Shown here: positions 15,466 through 22,899 of the stretch, piece after piece
Position numbering within the stretch: position 1 is the stretch's first letter
Layout of the letters: the number at the start of each line of letters is the position of its first letter
Source of the DNA: Planctomycetota bacterium
GTDB lineage: Bacteria > Planctomycetota > UBA1135 > UBA2386
Assembly: GCA_016794565.1 (NCBI GenBank)
Contig: JAEUHQ010000213.1
Coordinates: 1 to 32,200, forward strand
DNA length: 32,200 bases
Direction: 5' to 3'
The notes under the pieces: model-generated
What the model was told of the DNA's origin: nothing
Database searches by the model: none
Seen by the model: the letters and a program-made list of their open reading frames with translations, nothing else
Translations under genes and position numbers: made by a program

Positions 15466-17781
15466 CGGCTTGGGCGTCTTGTCCACGACCTGCGAGCCGA
15501 CCGCGGCCTTGAAGTCGTAGCGCTTCTCCAGCGCCTCCTGGGTGAACGCCTGGTCGAAGCACGCGTACGCCTGCTGGGTCGACACGTTGTAGAGACCGGC
15601 GAGCGAGCGCGCAGCGGCGAACTCACGCCGGGTCAGGTCGGCGACGCCGAGCGGTTCGACCTTCGTGCACGCCGCGAAGCACCAGCGCCGATTCGTCGGG
15701 TCCTGGAGCACGGGGGTGACTTCGTTCTCCTTCAACTCGGAGTGCAGGCGGAAGAGGAAGACGACGACGGGGTCGTACGCCTTGTCGAACCGCGGCCGCT
15801 TGGACAGATCGCGCGGGAAGGGACCGTGGTCGGCGACGGTGAAGCCGGCGTCCGCAGCCGCCGCGTCCATCACCTCGCGGTAGAACTTCTTCGCCTCGTC
15901 GGCGATCTCGGTCTCGATGGCCTTGGCGACCTGCGCCTCGAACTCGGCGCGCTTGCCGTCCTTGCCCTGGAGTTCCGCGCGGAGCGCGTCGAGCTTCCTC
16001 TGCCAGGCCAGGTGCGCAAGAGTGCCGGGTTCGCGTTCCGCGAGAGTCTTCTCCGCTTCCGCGATACCGGCCTGCGCGGCGCGCTCCCAATCGGCGAGCT
16101 TCGTGTCGATGCGCTCCGCCTTCTTGCTTTCGATCTCGTTCACCTTGTCGGGCATCTTCGCCTTCGCCAGGCGCAGCAGAGCCTCCTCGAAGACCTTCTT
16201 CTTGGCTTCGCCCTCGGCCTTCGCCTTCTCGGCGTAGTAGGCGTCCTCGGCCAACGGCTTCAGCTTGTCCCACGGCTTCAACGGGAGCGGGTCCACGTTC
16301 GTCGCCTGGTAGAGCGCGACGGCCTTCGTCGTGCGGATCGGCATGAAGGACATGTCGCCCTTGGATCGCAGGCCGGCGGCCTGGGCCGACTGGGCCCACT
16401 GCCCGAGCCCGAGGTCGGCGGCGTCGAGGTCCTTCAGATCGTCGGGGCTGCGCAGGCCGGCGTGCGGCTTCACGACGAAGCCCGTCTTGTCCTTCGTCAC
16501 GTCGCGGAAGGCGCCGCCGAAGTCGAACGCGGAACGCGCTTCCTGCACGGCCTTCGTGGCGGCGTCGGCAGCGGCACGCCGCTGCGGAACCGCCTCCTCG
16601 GCCTTGCGCAGAGCTTCCTTCAGTTCGGCGTCGTCGGGGCTGGCCGACAATTTCGCCCCCGCTTCCTTGGCGCTCCGTTCGGCCTCGCCGAGCGCCTTCT
16701 GTTCGGCCTGCAACGCTTCGTTGGGCGCCTTCATCGCCTCCGTGAGGCGCTCGTTGATCTGCTTCAGCACGTGGTTCATCACCTGCTCGGCCTGCAGGAT
16801 GCGCAGGATCTCGGGCTTCACGTCCGCGAGCGGCTTGAACTCGTCCTTGCCCTCGATCTTCCAGCGCGCCGCCTTCTCGCGGTCGTAGTTGGCGAGGATC
16901 TCGTCCTCCGGCGGGGCGAAGTCCTTCAGAACGTCACTCCACTGGGCAGGATCGAACTGACCATCCGCGAGCAGCGCCGCACCGAAGAGCAGCTCCACGC
17001 GGTTCGGGTCGTAGGCCTGCATCCGGCGCTTCTCGGCCTCCGACTTGCCGTCGAGCCACTTGCGCAGGTCCTCTTCACTGACGCCGCCGGCTGCCTTCAA
17101 CGCCTGCTCCGCGATCTTCTCGTCGAACGACGCGACCCGCAGCGTGATCTTCTCGCGGTCGGCGAGGAGCCGCTCGATCACGAGGCTGTCGGAATCGTCC
17201 AGGGCGAGCGTCTGCAGCCGAACGTAGTTGCCGATGCGCATGCCTTCGCGCATCACGTCGCGGCACTGTGCAAGCGACGGGAAACCCTTCAGCACAGCGA
17301 ACTGAACGGCCGACTCGATCTTCAGCTGGCTGCGCATCGAGGCGATCGCGCGATCGACCTCCTCCAACGAGACGTCGATCCCTTCGGCGATCGCGGCGCG
17401 ACGCAGGATCGCGAGGTTGCTCCCGAGGGCACTCGAACCGCCTTCGCCGGGATTCAGCATCGGCAGCACGGTCGCGAGCGCGGAGCCCGAATTGCCGATG
17501 TTCCGCGCCAGGATGTCGCCGTAGCGATAGTCGTCGGGTGTGAGCTCGATGCGCTTGCCCCCCACCGCGATGGTCGGCATCGGCGGGGTCGCGTGGAACA
17601 GCTCGCCCACGACCGACAACATCTGCCCCGTGATGGAGAACGTCAGGAGCGTGAACAGGCCCGCCGTGTAGAGCAGCTTCTTCTGGTGGCGGCGGAAGAA
17701 GCCGTAGACGCCGCTGTAGTCGTCGACGTGCGGGTCGTTCGGCTTTTGAGGGACTGCAGGTTGCACTGGGTTCGTCGCCAT
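15457..17781 (-). CDS. Membrane-anchored PpiD/SurA-like protein without visible parvulin domain
   Basis: 774 aa. A soluble 35-residue N-terminus is followed by one membrane span (~36-58), and the rest should lie in the periplasm. The segment IAVGGKRIELTPDDYRYGDIL (71-91), the helices to ~200 and a VSEEDLRKWLDG segment match the chaperone (SurA_N-like) part of PpiD-type folding factors. The parvulin signature (R-H-I-L near the start, G-G-D-L-G) is not found. Residues ~345-430 and ~515-640 instead form Ala/Glu/Lys-rich coiled coils. The likely role is a periplasmic chaperone for secreted proteins, useful beside genes for very large exported lipoproteins; this is inference. ATG 17781 lacks a strong Shine-Dalgarno sequence. 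It is the last gene of the minus-strand block and ends in the shared hairpin. Confidence 0.7.
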   Translation of the reverse strand: MATNPVQPAVPQKPNDPHVDDYSGVYGFFRRHQKKLLYTAGLFTLLTFSITGQMLSVVGELFHATPPMPTIAVGGKRIELTPDDYRYGDILARNIGNSGSALATVLPMLNPGEGGSSALGSNLAILRRAAIAEGIDVSLEEVDRAIASMRSQLKIESAVQFAVLKGFPSLAQCRDVMREGMRIGNYVRLQTLALDDSDSLVIERLLADREKITLRVASFDEKIAEQALKAAGGVSEEDLRKWLDGKSEAEKRRMQAYDPNRVELLFGAALLADGQFDPAQWSDVLKDFAPPEDEILANYDREKAARWKIEGKDEFKPLADVKPEILRILQAEQVMNHVLKQINERLTEAMKAPNEALQAEQKALGEAERSAKEAGAKLSASPDDAELKEALRKAEEAVPQRRAAADAATKAVQEARSAFDFGGAFRDVTKDKTGFVVKPHAGLRSPDDLKDLDAADLGLGQWAQSAQAAGLRSKGDMSFMPIRTTKAVALYQATNVDPLPLKPWDKLKPLAEDAYYAEKAKAEGEAKKKVFEEALLRLAKAKMPDKVNEIESKKAERIDTKLADWERAAQAGIAEAEKTLAEREPGTLAHLAWQRKLDALRAELQGKDGKRAEFEAQVAKAIETEIADEAKKFYREVMDAAAADAGFTVADHGPFPRDLSKRPRFDKAYDPVVVFLFRLHSELKENEVTPVLQDPTNRRWCFAACTKVEPLGVADLTRREFAAARSLAGLYNVSTQQAYACFDQAFTQEALEKRYDFKAAVGSQVVDKTPKPPK

Positions 17782-17855
17782 GGGCGGAAGGGTCGGAGCT
17801 TACTGTCCTGGACGACGACCGCATGCGTTCGCCGCCCGGATTCGTGGGCCGGGAA

Positions 17856-18104
17856 TCAGCGAAGCAGAATGGCCTCGGCAGTGAGGAGGATCGGGATGCC
17901 GTCGACGACCGGATACAGCACGCTGCCATCGACCGTTGCGAGCCCGGCGGCGATCGCAGACGGCACCGCGGCGCCCGACCGGTTCTTCGCGCGGCCCGCC
18001 TGCACGGCAGCATTGACCTGGGCCAACTCGGCCGCGGTCGCTTCGCGCAACGGTTGCCGCGAACTCGGGCAGACGAGCATGGCGAGGAAGCCTTTGTCGA
18101 TCAT
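17856..18104 (-). CDS. Trm112/UPF0434-like small protein
   Basis: 82 aa. It matches the YcaR/Trm112 family: the start FLAMLVCPSSRQPLRE and the end LYPVVDGIPILLTAEAILL are the conserved edges. In typical members the first motif is CP-x-C and further Cys bind zinc; here it reads CPSS with Cys12 alone, so zinc binding is probably lost, as in some other members. Eukaryotic and archaeal Trm112 proteins activate methyltransferases for tRNA, rRNA and release factors; bacterial roles are poorly known. An Ala-rich insert (about residues 23-55) separates the two edges. It lies 49 bases after tRNA-Lys and 74 bases before the PpiD-like gene, all on one strand. Confidence 0.82.
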   Translation of the reverse strand: MIDKGFLAMLVCPSSRQPLREATAAELAQVNAAVQAGRAKNRSGAAVPSAIAAGLATVDGSVLYPVVDGIPILLTAEAILLR

Positions 18105-18153
18105 GGCTGGCTGGTGCGGCGACGCCGCGACGCGAACGGGAGGGCAGCGAGTC

Positions 18154-18229
18154 TGGTGAGGGCGGCAGGGATCGAACCTGCGACCTACGGCTTAAAAGGC
18201 CGCTGCTCTACCGGCTGAGCTACGCCCCC
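18154..18229 (-). tRNA. tRNA-Lys (anticodon TTT)
   Basis: On the minus strand the acceptor arm GGGGGCG pairs with CGCCCTC (one G-T pair) and encoded CCA closes the 3' end at 18154-18156. The D-arm is GTAGCTCAGCCGGTAGAGC and the T-arm GCAGGTTCGATCCCTGC. The anticodon stem GCGGC/GCCGT closes the loop CTTTTAA, giving TTT. It sits 85 bases after frr and upstream of the Trm112-like gene, so it may be cut from a longer transcript. Confidence 0.97.
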
Positions 18230-18314
18230 AGGGGAAACGCGGGCGGAGGATGAAACCGCGCCGCCGGCGCCAGCGCAAGGGCAGGCCATCGATGTCTTGG
18301 CCGCGCGCGGCGCG

Positions 18315-18884
18315 TCACTCCTCGAGGATCTCCTTCGACTTGGCCCGCAGCGCTTCCTCGAGCCTCGCCTCGACGCCCTTCAGTTCCTTGTCGACGGCCT
18401 CGTGGGCCTTCTTGCACTGGTCCTCGGTCAGCTTGCCGTCCTTCTTCATCTGGTCGGCCAGCTTGTTCGCATCGCGCCGTTCGTTGCGAAGCGCGACCCG
18501 GTTCTGCTCGACGAGGTCCTTCACTTTGCCGACGAGCTTCTGCCGCTGCTCGCCCGACAACGGCGGCAGCTGCAGTCGGAGCACTTTGCCGTCGGACTGT
18601 GGATTGAGACCGAGGTCCGACTTCTGGATCGAGCGTTCGATGTCCTTCATCACCTGCGGCGAGTTGTCGAACGGTTTGATCAACAACTGGCGCGGCTCGG
18701 GGACCGAGATGTGCGCGATCTGGTTGAGCGGCGTAGCCGTGCCGTAGTAGTCGACGCGGATGGTGTCGACGAGAGTCGGCGACGCTCGCCCCGTGCGGAT
18801 GCTGCCGAGCTGCTCCTTCAGGTGCTTCAGCGTCTTGTCGGTCTTCTGCTTCAGGTCGGTCAGGATCGATGCGTGCGGATCCAT
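18315..18884 (-). CDS. frr: Ribosome recycling factor
   Basis: 189 aa, full length. With EF-G it splits post-termination ribosomes. Conserved landmarks are IRTGRASPTLVD (29-40), VDYYGTATPLNQIA (44-57), the central ISVPEPRQLLIKPFD (59-73), and the long-helix motif RNERRDAN (133-140) with the conserved arginine pair. ATG 18884 has a strong GAGGTGA Shine-Dalgarno sequence (18888-18894). In many bacteria frr follows pyrH and tsf; here it instead follows an OmpA-like lipoprotein gene by 119 bases, an unusual neighbourhood. Confidence 0.97.
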   Translation of the reverse strand: MDPHASILTDLKQKTDKTLKHLKEQLGSIRTGRASPTLVDTIRVDYYGTATPLNQIAHISVPEPRQLLIKPFDNSPQVMKDIERSIQKSDLGLNPQSDGKVLRLQLPPLSGEQRQKLVGKVKDLVEQNRVALRNERRDANKLADQMKKDGKLTEDQCKKAHEAVDKELKGVEARLEEALRAKSKEILEE

Positions 18885-19003
18885 GGGTCACCTCGCATTG
18901 GCGAACACGAACGCCGCGCGGTGGGCGCAGCGCGAACTCGCGGCGGACTTGCGGACCGATGCCACCGCGGAGCCCGCCCGCGACACTCCGCGCAAGCGGC
19001 GAC

Positions 19004-19648
19004 TCACAGCGAGTCGCCGACGACGATTTCGACTCGGCGGTTCTTCGCCTTGGCTTTCGGATCGCGCGGGTCGTACTGGCCGTAGCCGACGACCACGATC
19101 GCGGACTCGGGCACTCCTTGCTGGATCAGGTAGGCCGCCACGGAGTCGGCGCGCTCGCTCGACAGATGGCGGTTGCTGCGGAAGCGATCCTTGGTCTTCT
19201 GGATGGGGTCGGTGTCCGTGTGCCCCTCGATGAAGAAGCGACGACCGCCGAACTTCGACTTGAGCACCGACGCGATGTTGCGCAGCACGCGGTGCGACGA
19301 GTCCTTCAGCGTCGTGCTGCCGGAGTCGAACGTGACCGAGTCCTCGACGCCGATGCTGATCCGATTGTGCTTCACGTAGACCGATGCCTCGCCGCCGACG
19401 GCATCCTGGATCTCGTTGATCATCCCGGAGCTGCCTTCGTCGCGCTTCGGTGACGCGGCATTCGACGGCTGCACGACATCGCGACGCTGCAGCTCTTCGT
19501 TCTCGCCACGCAGACGCGCGACGTCACCGCTGAGCTCGCGAATGCGCTCGTCGCGCTCACGGAGCATGTCCTGGTAGCGAGTGGTGCAGCCGGCCGTCAG
19601 CGACAGGACGCCGGCGAGGAGAACGAGAATCGACTTGCGGAACAGCAT
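19004..19648 (-). CDS. OmpA-family peptidoglycan-binding lipoprotein
   Basis: 214 aa. The lipoprotein signal ends in LTAGC with Cys21. A short coiled coil (25-57) follows, then a linker and an OmpA_C/MotB-like domain (~100-212): FDSGSTTLKDSSHRVL, the ligand-binding GHTDTDPI (142-149) with its Asp residues, LSSERADSVAAYLI (162-175), and the closing NRRVEIVV (203-210) with the Arg that contacts diaminopimelate. The layout resembles Pal: a lipid anchor in the outer membrane and a domain gripping the cell wall. ATG 19648 has GGGAGGC at 19654-19660. The preceding prepilin peptidase gene ends 67 bases upstream on the same strand. Confidence 0.92.
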   Translation of the reverse strand: MLFRKSILVLLAGVLSLTAGCTTRYQDMLRERDERIRELSGDVARLRGENEELQRRDVVQPSNAASPKRDEGSSGMINEIQDAVGGEASVYVKHNRISIGVEDSVTFDSGSTTLKDSSHRVLRNIASVLKSKFGGRRFFIEGHTDTDPIQKTKDRFRSNRHLSSERADSVAAYLIQQGVPESAIVVVGYGQYDPRDPKAKAKNRRVEIVVGDSL

Positions 19649-19715
19649 GGGGTGCCTCCCTAACGAGTATGTGCCGAACAGAGTGACCGGTTGCAGACCA
19701 CGACGAAACGCCGAC

Positions 19716-20687
19716 TCAACGACGTCGCCCTCGACGGACCAACGCGAACAGAGCCGACAAAGAAAGTAGAGCAGCCGCGAGCAGGAACCACTTCGCAGTA
19801 GGAGAAGTGCGCTGCCACTCGGGCCACGTGACGAAGAGCACCTCGAGGATCGGAGCCTCGAAGAAGAGTGAAACGACCGCGCCGAGCGCGAGCCAGGGTC
19901 CGAACGGGATCCGCAGCCCGAGCCCTCCACGCACCGCCGCAACACCGCCGACCGCGGCGCCGAAGATGCAGCCGAGGAAGAGCGACAGCAGCGCTCCACG
20001 CCAGCCGAGGAACGCGCCGATCATCGCGAGGAACTTCACGTCTCCGAAGCCCATTGCCTCGCGACGAAACACCGCGGTGCCCGCAGCGCGAATCCCCCAC
20101 GTGACGCCGCCGCCGACGACGAGTCCGAGCAGGCTCGCGAGCACCGTGCGCAACGCGAGCGGCGTCATCGGATCGTCCGCGACCGCACCGGCGATACCGG
20201 GCCAGAGCCCCCCCGCGACGCCCGTCGCCATGCCCGGCTTGGTCAGCACGTCGGGCAGCAACTGAGTGTCGAAGTCGATGAACGTGCACGCGACGAGCAA
20301 CGACGCGAAGATCGCGTGGAAACCGAATGCCGCCGCGGCCGCCGAATCGATCGCTGCGCCGGACGCGTTCTCCACGATGACGGGACCGAAAGGCGGCCAG
20401 CTCCACAGGGCGAAGAACAGGCCGCCGGTCAGCGCCTCGACGAACGGATACCGCCACGAGATCGAGTTGCCGCAGCAGCGGGCGCGGCCGCGCAACAGCA
20501 CCCAGCCCAACACCGGCATGTTGTCGAACCAGCGGATCTGCGCGCCGCACTTCGGGCAGTGGGAGCGACCACCGAGCGATCGGCGTGCGGGGTCTTCCTG
20601 CGGCAGTCGCCACACGACGACGTTGAGGAAGGAGCCGACACAAGCCCCGAAAAGGGCTGCTCCCACCTCGAACACCGCCGGGACCAT
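19716..20687 (-). CDS. Type IV prepilin peptidase (A24 family, PilD/PulO-like)
   Basis: 323 aa from ATG 20687. It is an aspartic membrane protease that cuts the leader of prepilins and pseudopilins and methylates the new N-terminus. The N-terminal methylase-type domain has GACVGSFLNVVVWRLP (14-29) and Cys44/Cys47 (CPKC), but the second pair is altered: residues 69-72 are Ala-Arg-Cys-Cys instead of C-x-x-C. Catalytic motifs are FIDFDTQLLPD (136-146) and MGFGDVKFLAMIGAFLGW (212-229) with Asp216. About eight membrane spans are visible. An in-frame GTG-type extension to 20759 reads as non-conserved sequence, so ATG 20687 is preferred. Its presence implies type IV pili or type II secretion elsewhere in the genome. 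Confidence 0.92.
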   Translation of the reverse strand: MVPAVFEVGAALFGACVGSFLNVVVWRLPQEDPARRSLGGRSHCPKCGAQIRWFDNMPVLGWVLLRGRARCCGNSISWRYPFVEALTGGLFFALWSWPPFGPVIVENASGAAIDSAAAAAFGFHAIFASLLVACTFIDFDTQLLPDVLTKPGMATGVAGGLWPGIAGAVADDPMTPLALRTVLASLLGLVVGGGVTWGIRAAGTAVFRREAMGFGDVKFLAMIGAFLGWRGALLSLFLGCIFGAAVGGVAAVRGGLGLRIPFGPWLALGAVVSLFFEAPILEVLFVTWPEWQRTSPTAKWFLLAAALLSLSALFALVRRGRRR

Positions 20688-20871
20688 GCGCGAAACCTGA
20701 CAAACCGCCGAGCCATCGGCGGCACCTGGAACGTCCGTCACAAGAGGGCGCGGCCACACCGGCCGCCCGCGCCGCGTGCTGACCCACGCTGCGCAGACCG
20801 CCTCCTGCGAGAGCGGCCGAGCATACGGTCGAGCCGGACGATTTCCAGCAGGCTGCGTCGGGCAAGCCGCA

Positions 20872-20887
20872 CGGCGCTCACACGCCG
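20872..20887 (-). terminator. Small hairpin after the B' lipoprotein gene
   Basis: CGGCG (20872-20876) pairs with CGCCG (20883-20887) around a 6-base loop, 10 bases past the B' stop. There is no T-run and the stem is short. The remainder of the 210-base spacer 20688-20897 shows no gene or clear promoter. Confidence 0.2.
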
Positions 20888-20897
20888 CGCGAAAGCG

Positions 20898-22700
20898 TCA
20901 GCGATCCACCAGCCGCACGTCCTGCACGGCGGGAGCCGAGTCCGCGGTCACGCGTGCTTCGAGTTGCACCCGCACCCAGCCGCCGGGGGTCACGGACAGC
21001 ACATCGCCGTCGGCGACCCTCTGCGGCCGCGCAAGCCCGGTCGCCGGCACATCTGGGCGCCCGGCCCGCAAGGGATCCGGTGACGCAACCTGCCAGCCGA
21101 CGAGCAGGTCGCGATCCGCGCCGGACAGCCGGATCACGCCGGCGTCCCGATCGACAGGAACGAGGCGCCAGCCCGAATAGCCGCGAACGACGAGGTCGAG
21201 GCCGGGGGCCGCCCCGTACGTGAACGTCGTCGGCGTGCGCAGGACCTGGCCCGACGGGCCGCTGATCGCGCGCGGGTTGCCTTCTTCGAACGCCAGCAGC
21301 GTGTTGAAGGGGAGGGCCCCGCCGAGGTGCATGCAACCGGCGGCGGCGATCGTGAGCGGCGAACCGCCCCCGATGTTCGCGTCGCGCGAGCCAACGGCGC
21401 CCTCGACGCGGACGTCTCCCCCGGCGACGATCGCGACGTTCGCGCTCGCGAGCAGTTCCGACACCGCCACGCTTCGGAACGGGCGCACGTCGACGCGCGC
21501 GGCACCACCGACGATCTCGACTTCACCCGCGATCCTCACACCGCCGCACGCGAGCAGCTGCACGGGGCCGGACGCGGCATCGACCACCACGCGCACTCGC
21601 GCGGGCACGTCGATCGCGGAGAACGGAAAGGAATTCCCGGTGCTGACGACTTGCCTGCCGTCGCCGCGATCGAACGGTACGCCGGCGCGAAGGGTCGTGT
21701 CGCGTTGCGGACGAAAGAGGCCGAGGCTCCCGTCGCCGGCTTCGACTCGCACGCGCGGACGTACGATGCCCGACCGCACCTCGAAACACGGAGCGAGCAC
21801 GTCGTCGTCGGCGAACGTCGTCTCTTCCGCCGAGGGCCACTCCGCGAGCGCGATGCTGGAGCCGGGGACGACGCTCCAGTACTCGGTGCCCGATGGCAAC
21901 GGCGGGCGCCCCGCGTAGTCGACGAGGCCGGAGTCCGGCACGACCACGACGCTGAGCCAGGTGCCTTCGAGTCCGGGCAGAGCACCGAGATCGATCTCGA
22001 CCGTGCTGCCGTCGAACTCGTCGGCGCGCGAACGGACGACGCGCACACTGCGCGGCCGGATCCGTTCGCCGTTCGGAGCGAATCGCACGTCGAACGCGTT
22101 CGTCGCGACCGACGCGGGCAGCACGGGCAACGTGAAGTGCAGACGCAGGCGAGGCGAATCCGCGGCGACAACTTGCGGGACGTTGACGGGCCGCACGACG
22201 AACGGCAGATCCTCGGCAACGGGACGAAGCGGTGCGACGAGCCCTGGCGCACGATGGTCGCGAGGCGCGATCTTCACGTCGAAAGCGCGAGGACCCGCGA
22301 GGCGACGACCGTCGCTCGCCCGCAGCGCGTCGGGTCGTGGAGCGCCGACCAAGGTCAAGCGATACGTAGCGCCTGGACGGAACGAGCCGTCACCGAGATC
22401 GGGGGCGATCGGCACGATGGGCAGGAAGGTCACCCAATTGGACCCCGCGCGCAGCGAGCCGGGGACACGATGTCCGCGCTCGTCGACGAGGACCACCGAC
22501 TCCGGGGTCACGCTGAGCTGCTGGACCGAGTCGCTGAAGTAGACCGTCAGCGAATCGTTCAGCAGGAGCGGCTCGGCCCCGTCGCCAACGGCCGGCGCGA
22601 CCCGCACCACTTCGAAAGCAACCGGAGACGGAGCCGAACGCGTACAACCCGGTGCCGCGAAGGCGAGCAAGAGCACGGCGAGCGGGCGAGGGCGGGGCAT
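20898..22700 (-). CDS. Family B' lipoprotein: Ig-like (Big_5/SbsA type) surface protein
   Basis: 600 aa from ATG 22700; the signal peptide ends APGC with Cys19, a divergent lipobox. Residues ~35-150 form a bacterial Ig-like domain of the Big_5/SbsA kind, with LLLNDSLTVYFSDSV, a middle strand VTFLPIVPI, and DGSFRPGATYRLTLVG. A second such domain around 185-290 begins LRLHFTLPVLPASV. Residues ~350-470 are strand-rich, with runs such as LLACGGVRIAGEVEIVGG and VAIVAGGDVRVEGAVG that look like solenoid coils. The N-terminus parallels the 1153-aa family B protein at 26879-30340 (LLFLNDPIRIDFSNSV; DGSFKPGRTYEVSLIG), but the Gly-rich blocks of that protein are absent here. The function is unknown; cell-surface location is inferred from the signal. 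Confidence 0.72.
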   Translation of the reverse strand: MPRPRPLAVLLLAFAAPGCTRSAPSPVAFEVVRVAPAVGDGAEPLLLNDSLTVYFSDSVQQLSVTPESVVLVDERGHRVPGSLRAGSNWVTFLPIVPIAPDLGDGSFRPGATYRLTLVGAPRPDALRASDGRRLAGPRAFDVKIAPRDHRAPGLVAPLRPVAEDLPFVVRPVNVPQVVAADSPRLRLHFTLPVLPASVATNAFDVRFAPNGERIRPRSVRVVRSRADEFDGSTVEIDLGALPGLEGTWLSVVVVPDSGLVDYAGRPPLPSGTEYWSVVPGSSIALAEWPSAEETTFADDDVLAPCFEVRSGIVRPRVRVEAGDGSLGLFRPQRDTTLRAGVPFDRGDGRQVVSTGNSFPFSAIDVPARVRVVVDAASGPVQLLACGGVRIAGEVEIVGGAARVDVRPFRSVAVSELLASANVAIVAGGDVRVEGAVGSRDANIGGGSPLTIAAAGCMHLGGALPFNTLLAFEEGNPRAISGPSGQVLRTPTTFTYGAAPGLDLVVRGYSGWRLVPVDRDAGVIRLSGADRDLLVGWQVASPDPLRAGRPDVPATGLARPQRVADGDVLSVTPGGWVRVQLEARVTADSAPAVQDVRLVDR

Positions 22701-22804
22701 GCGTTCCGAGGTATCGGATCCTACGTCACCACGAACGAAGCTGCAGCCGCCGCGGCGAGTCCTTCGAACGAGATCCGACGCCGCGACCTCCGGGAAAGCG
22801 GCCA

Positions 22805-22850
22805 CCGAAAATGCAAAGAGGCCACGACCGGGGGCTCCGTTCGTGGCCTC
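22805..22850 (-). terminator. Rho-independent terminator after family A gene
   Basis: A perfect 10-base inverted repeat (GAGGCCACGA 22818-22827, TCGTGGCCTC 22841-22850) has a 13-base loop containing a further CGG/CCG pairing. On the minus strand it is followed by TTTGCATTTT (22808-22817 reversed). It lies 50 bases after the stop of the 1297-aa gene. This is the only hairpin in the window with a clear T-rich tail. Confidence 0.8.
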
Positions 22851-22899
22851 GTCCGACGGAACAGCCGTCGTCGATAGCAGGGTCTGTCGACAGCAGGGT

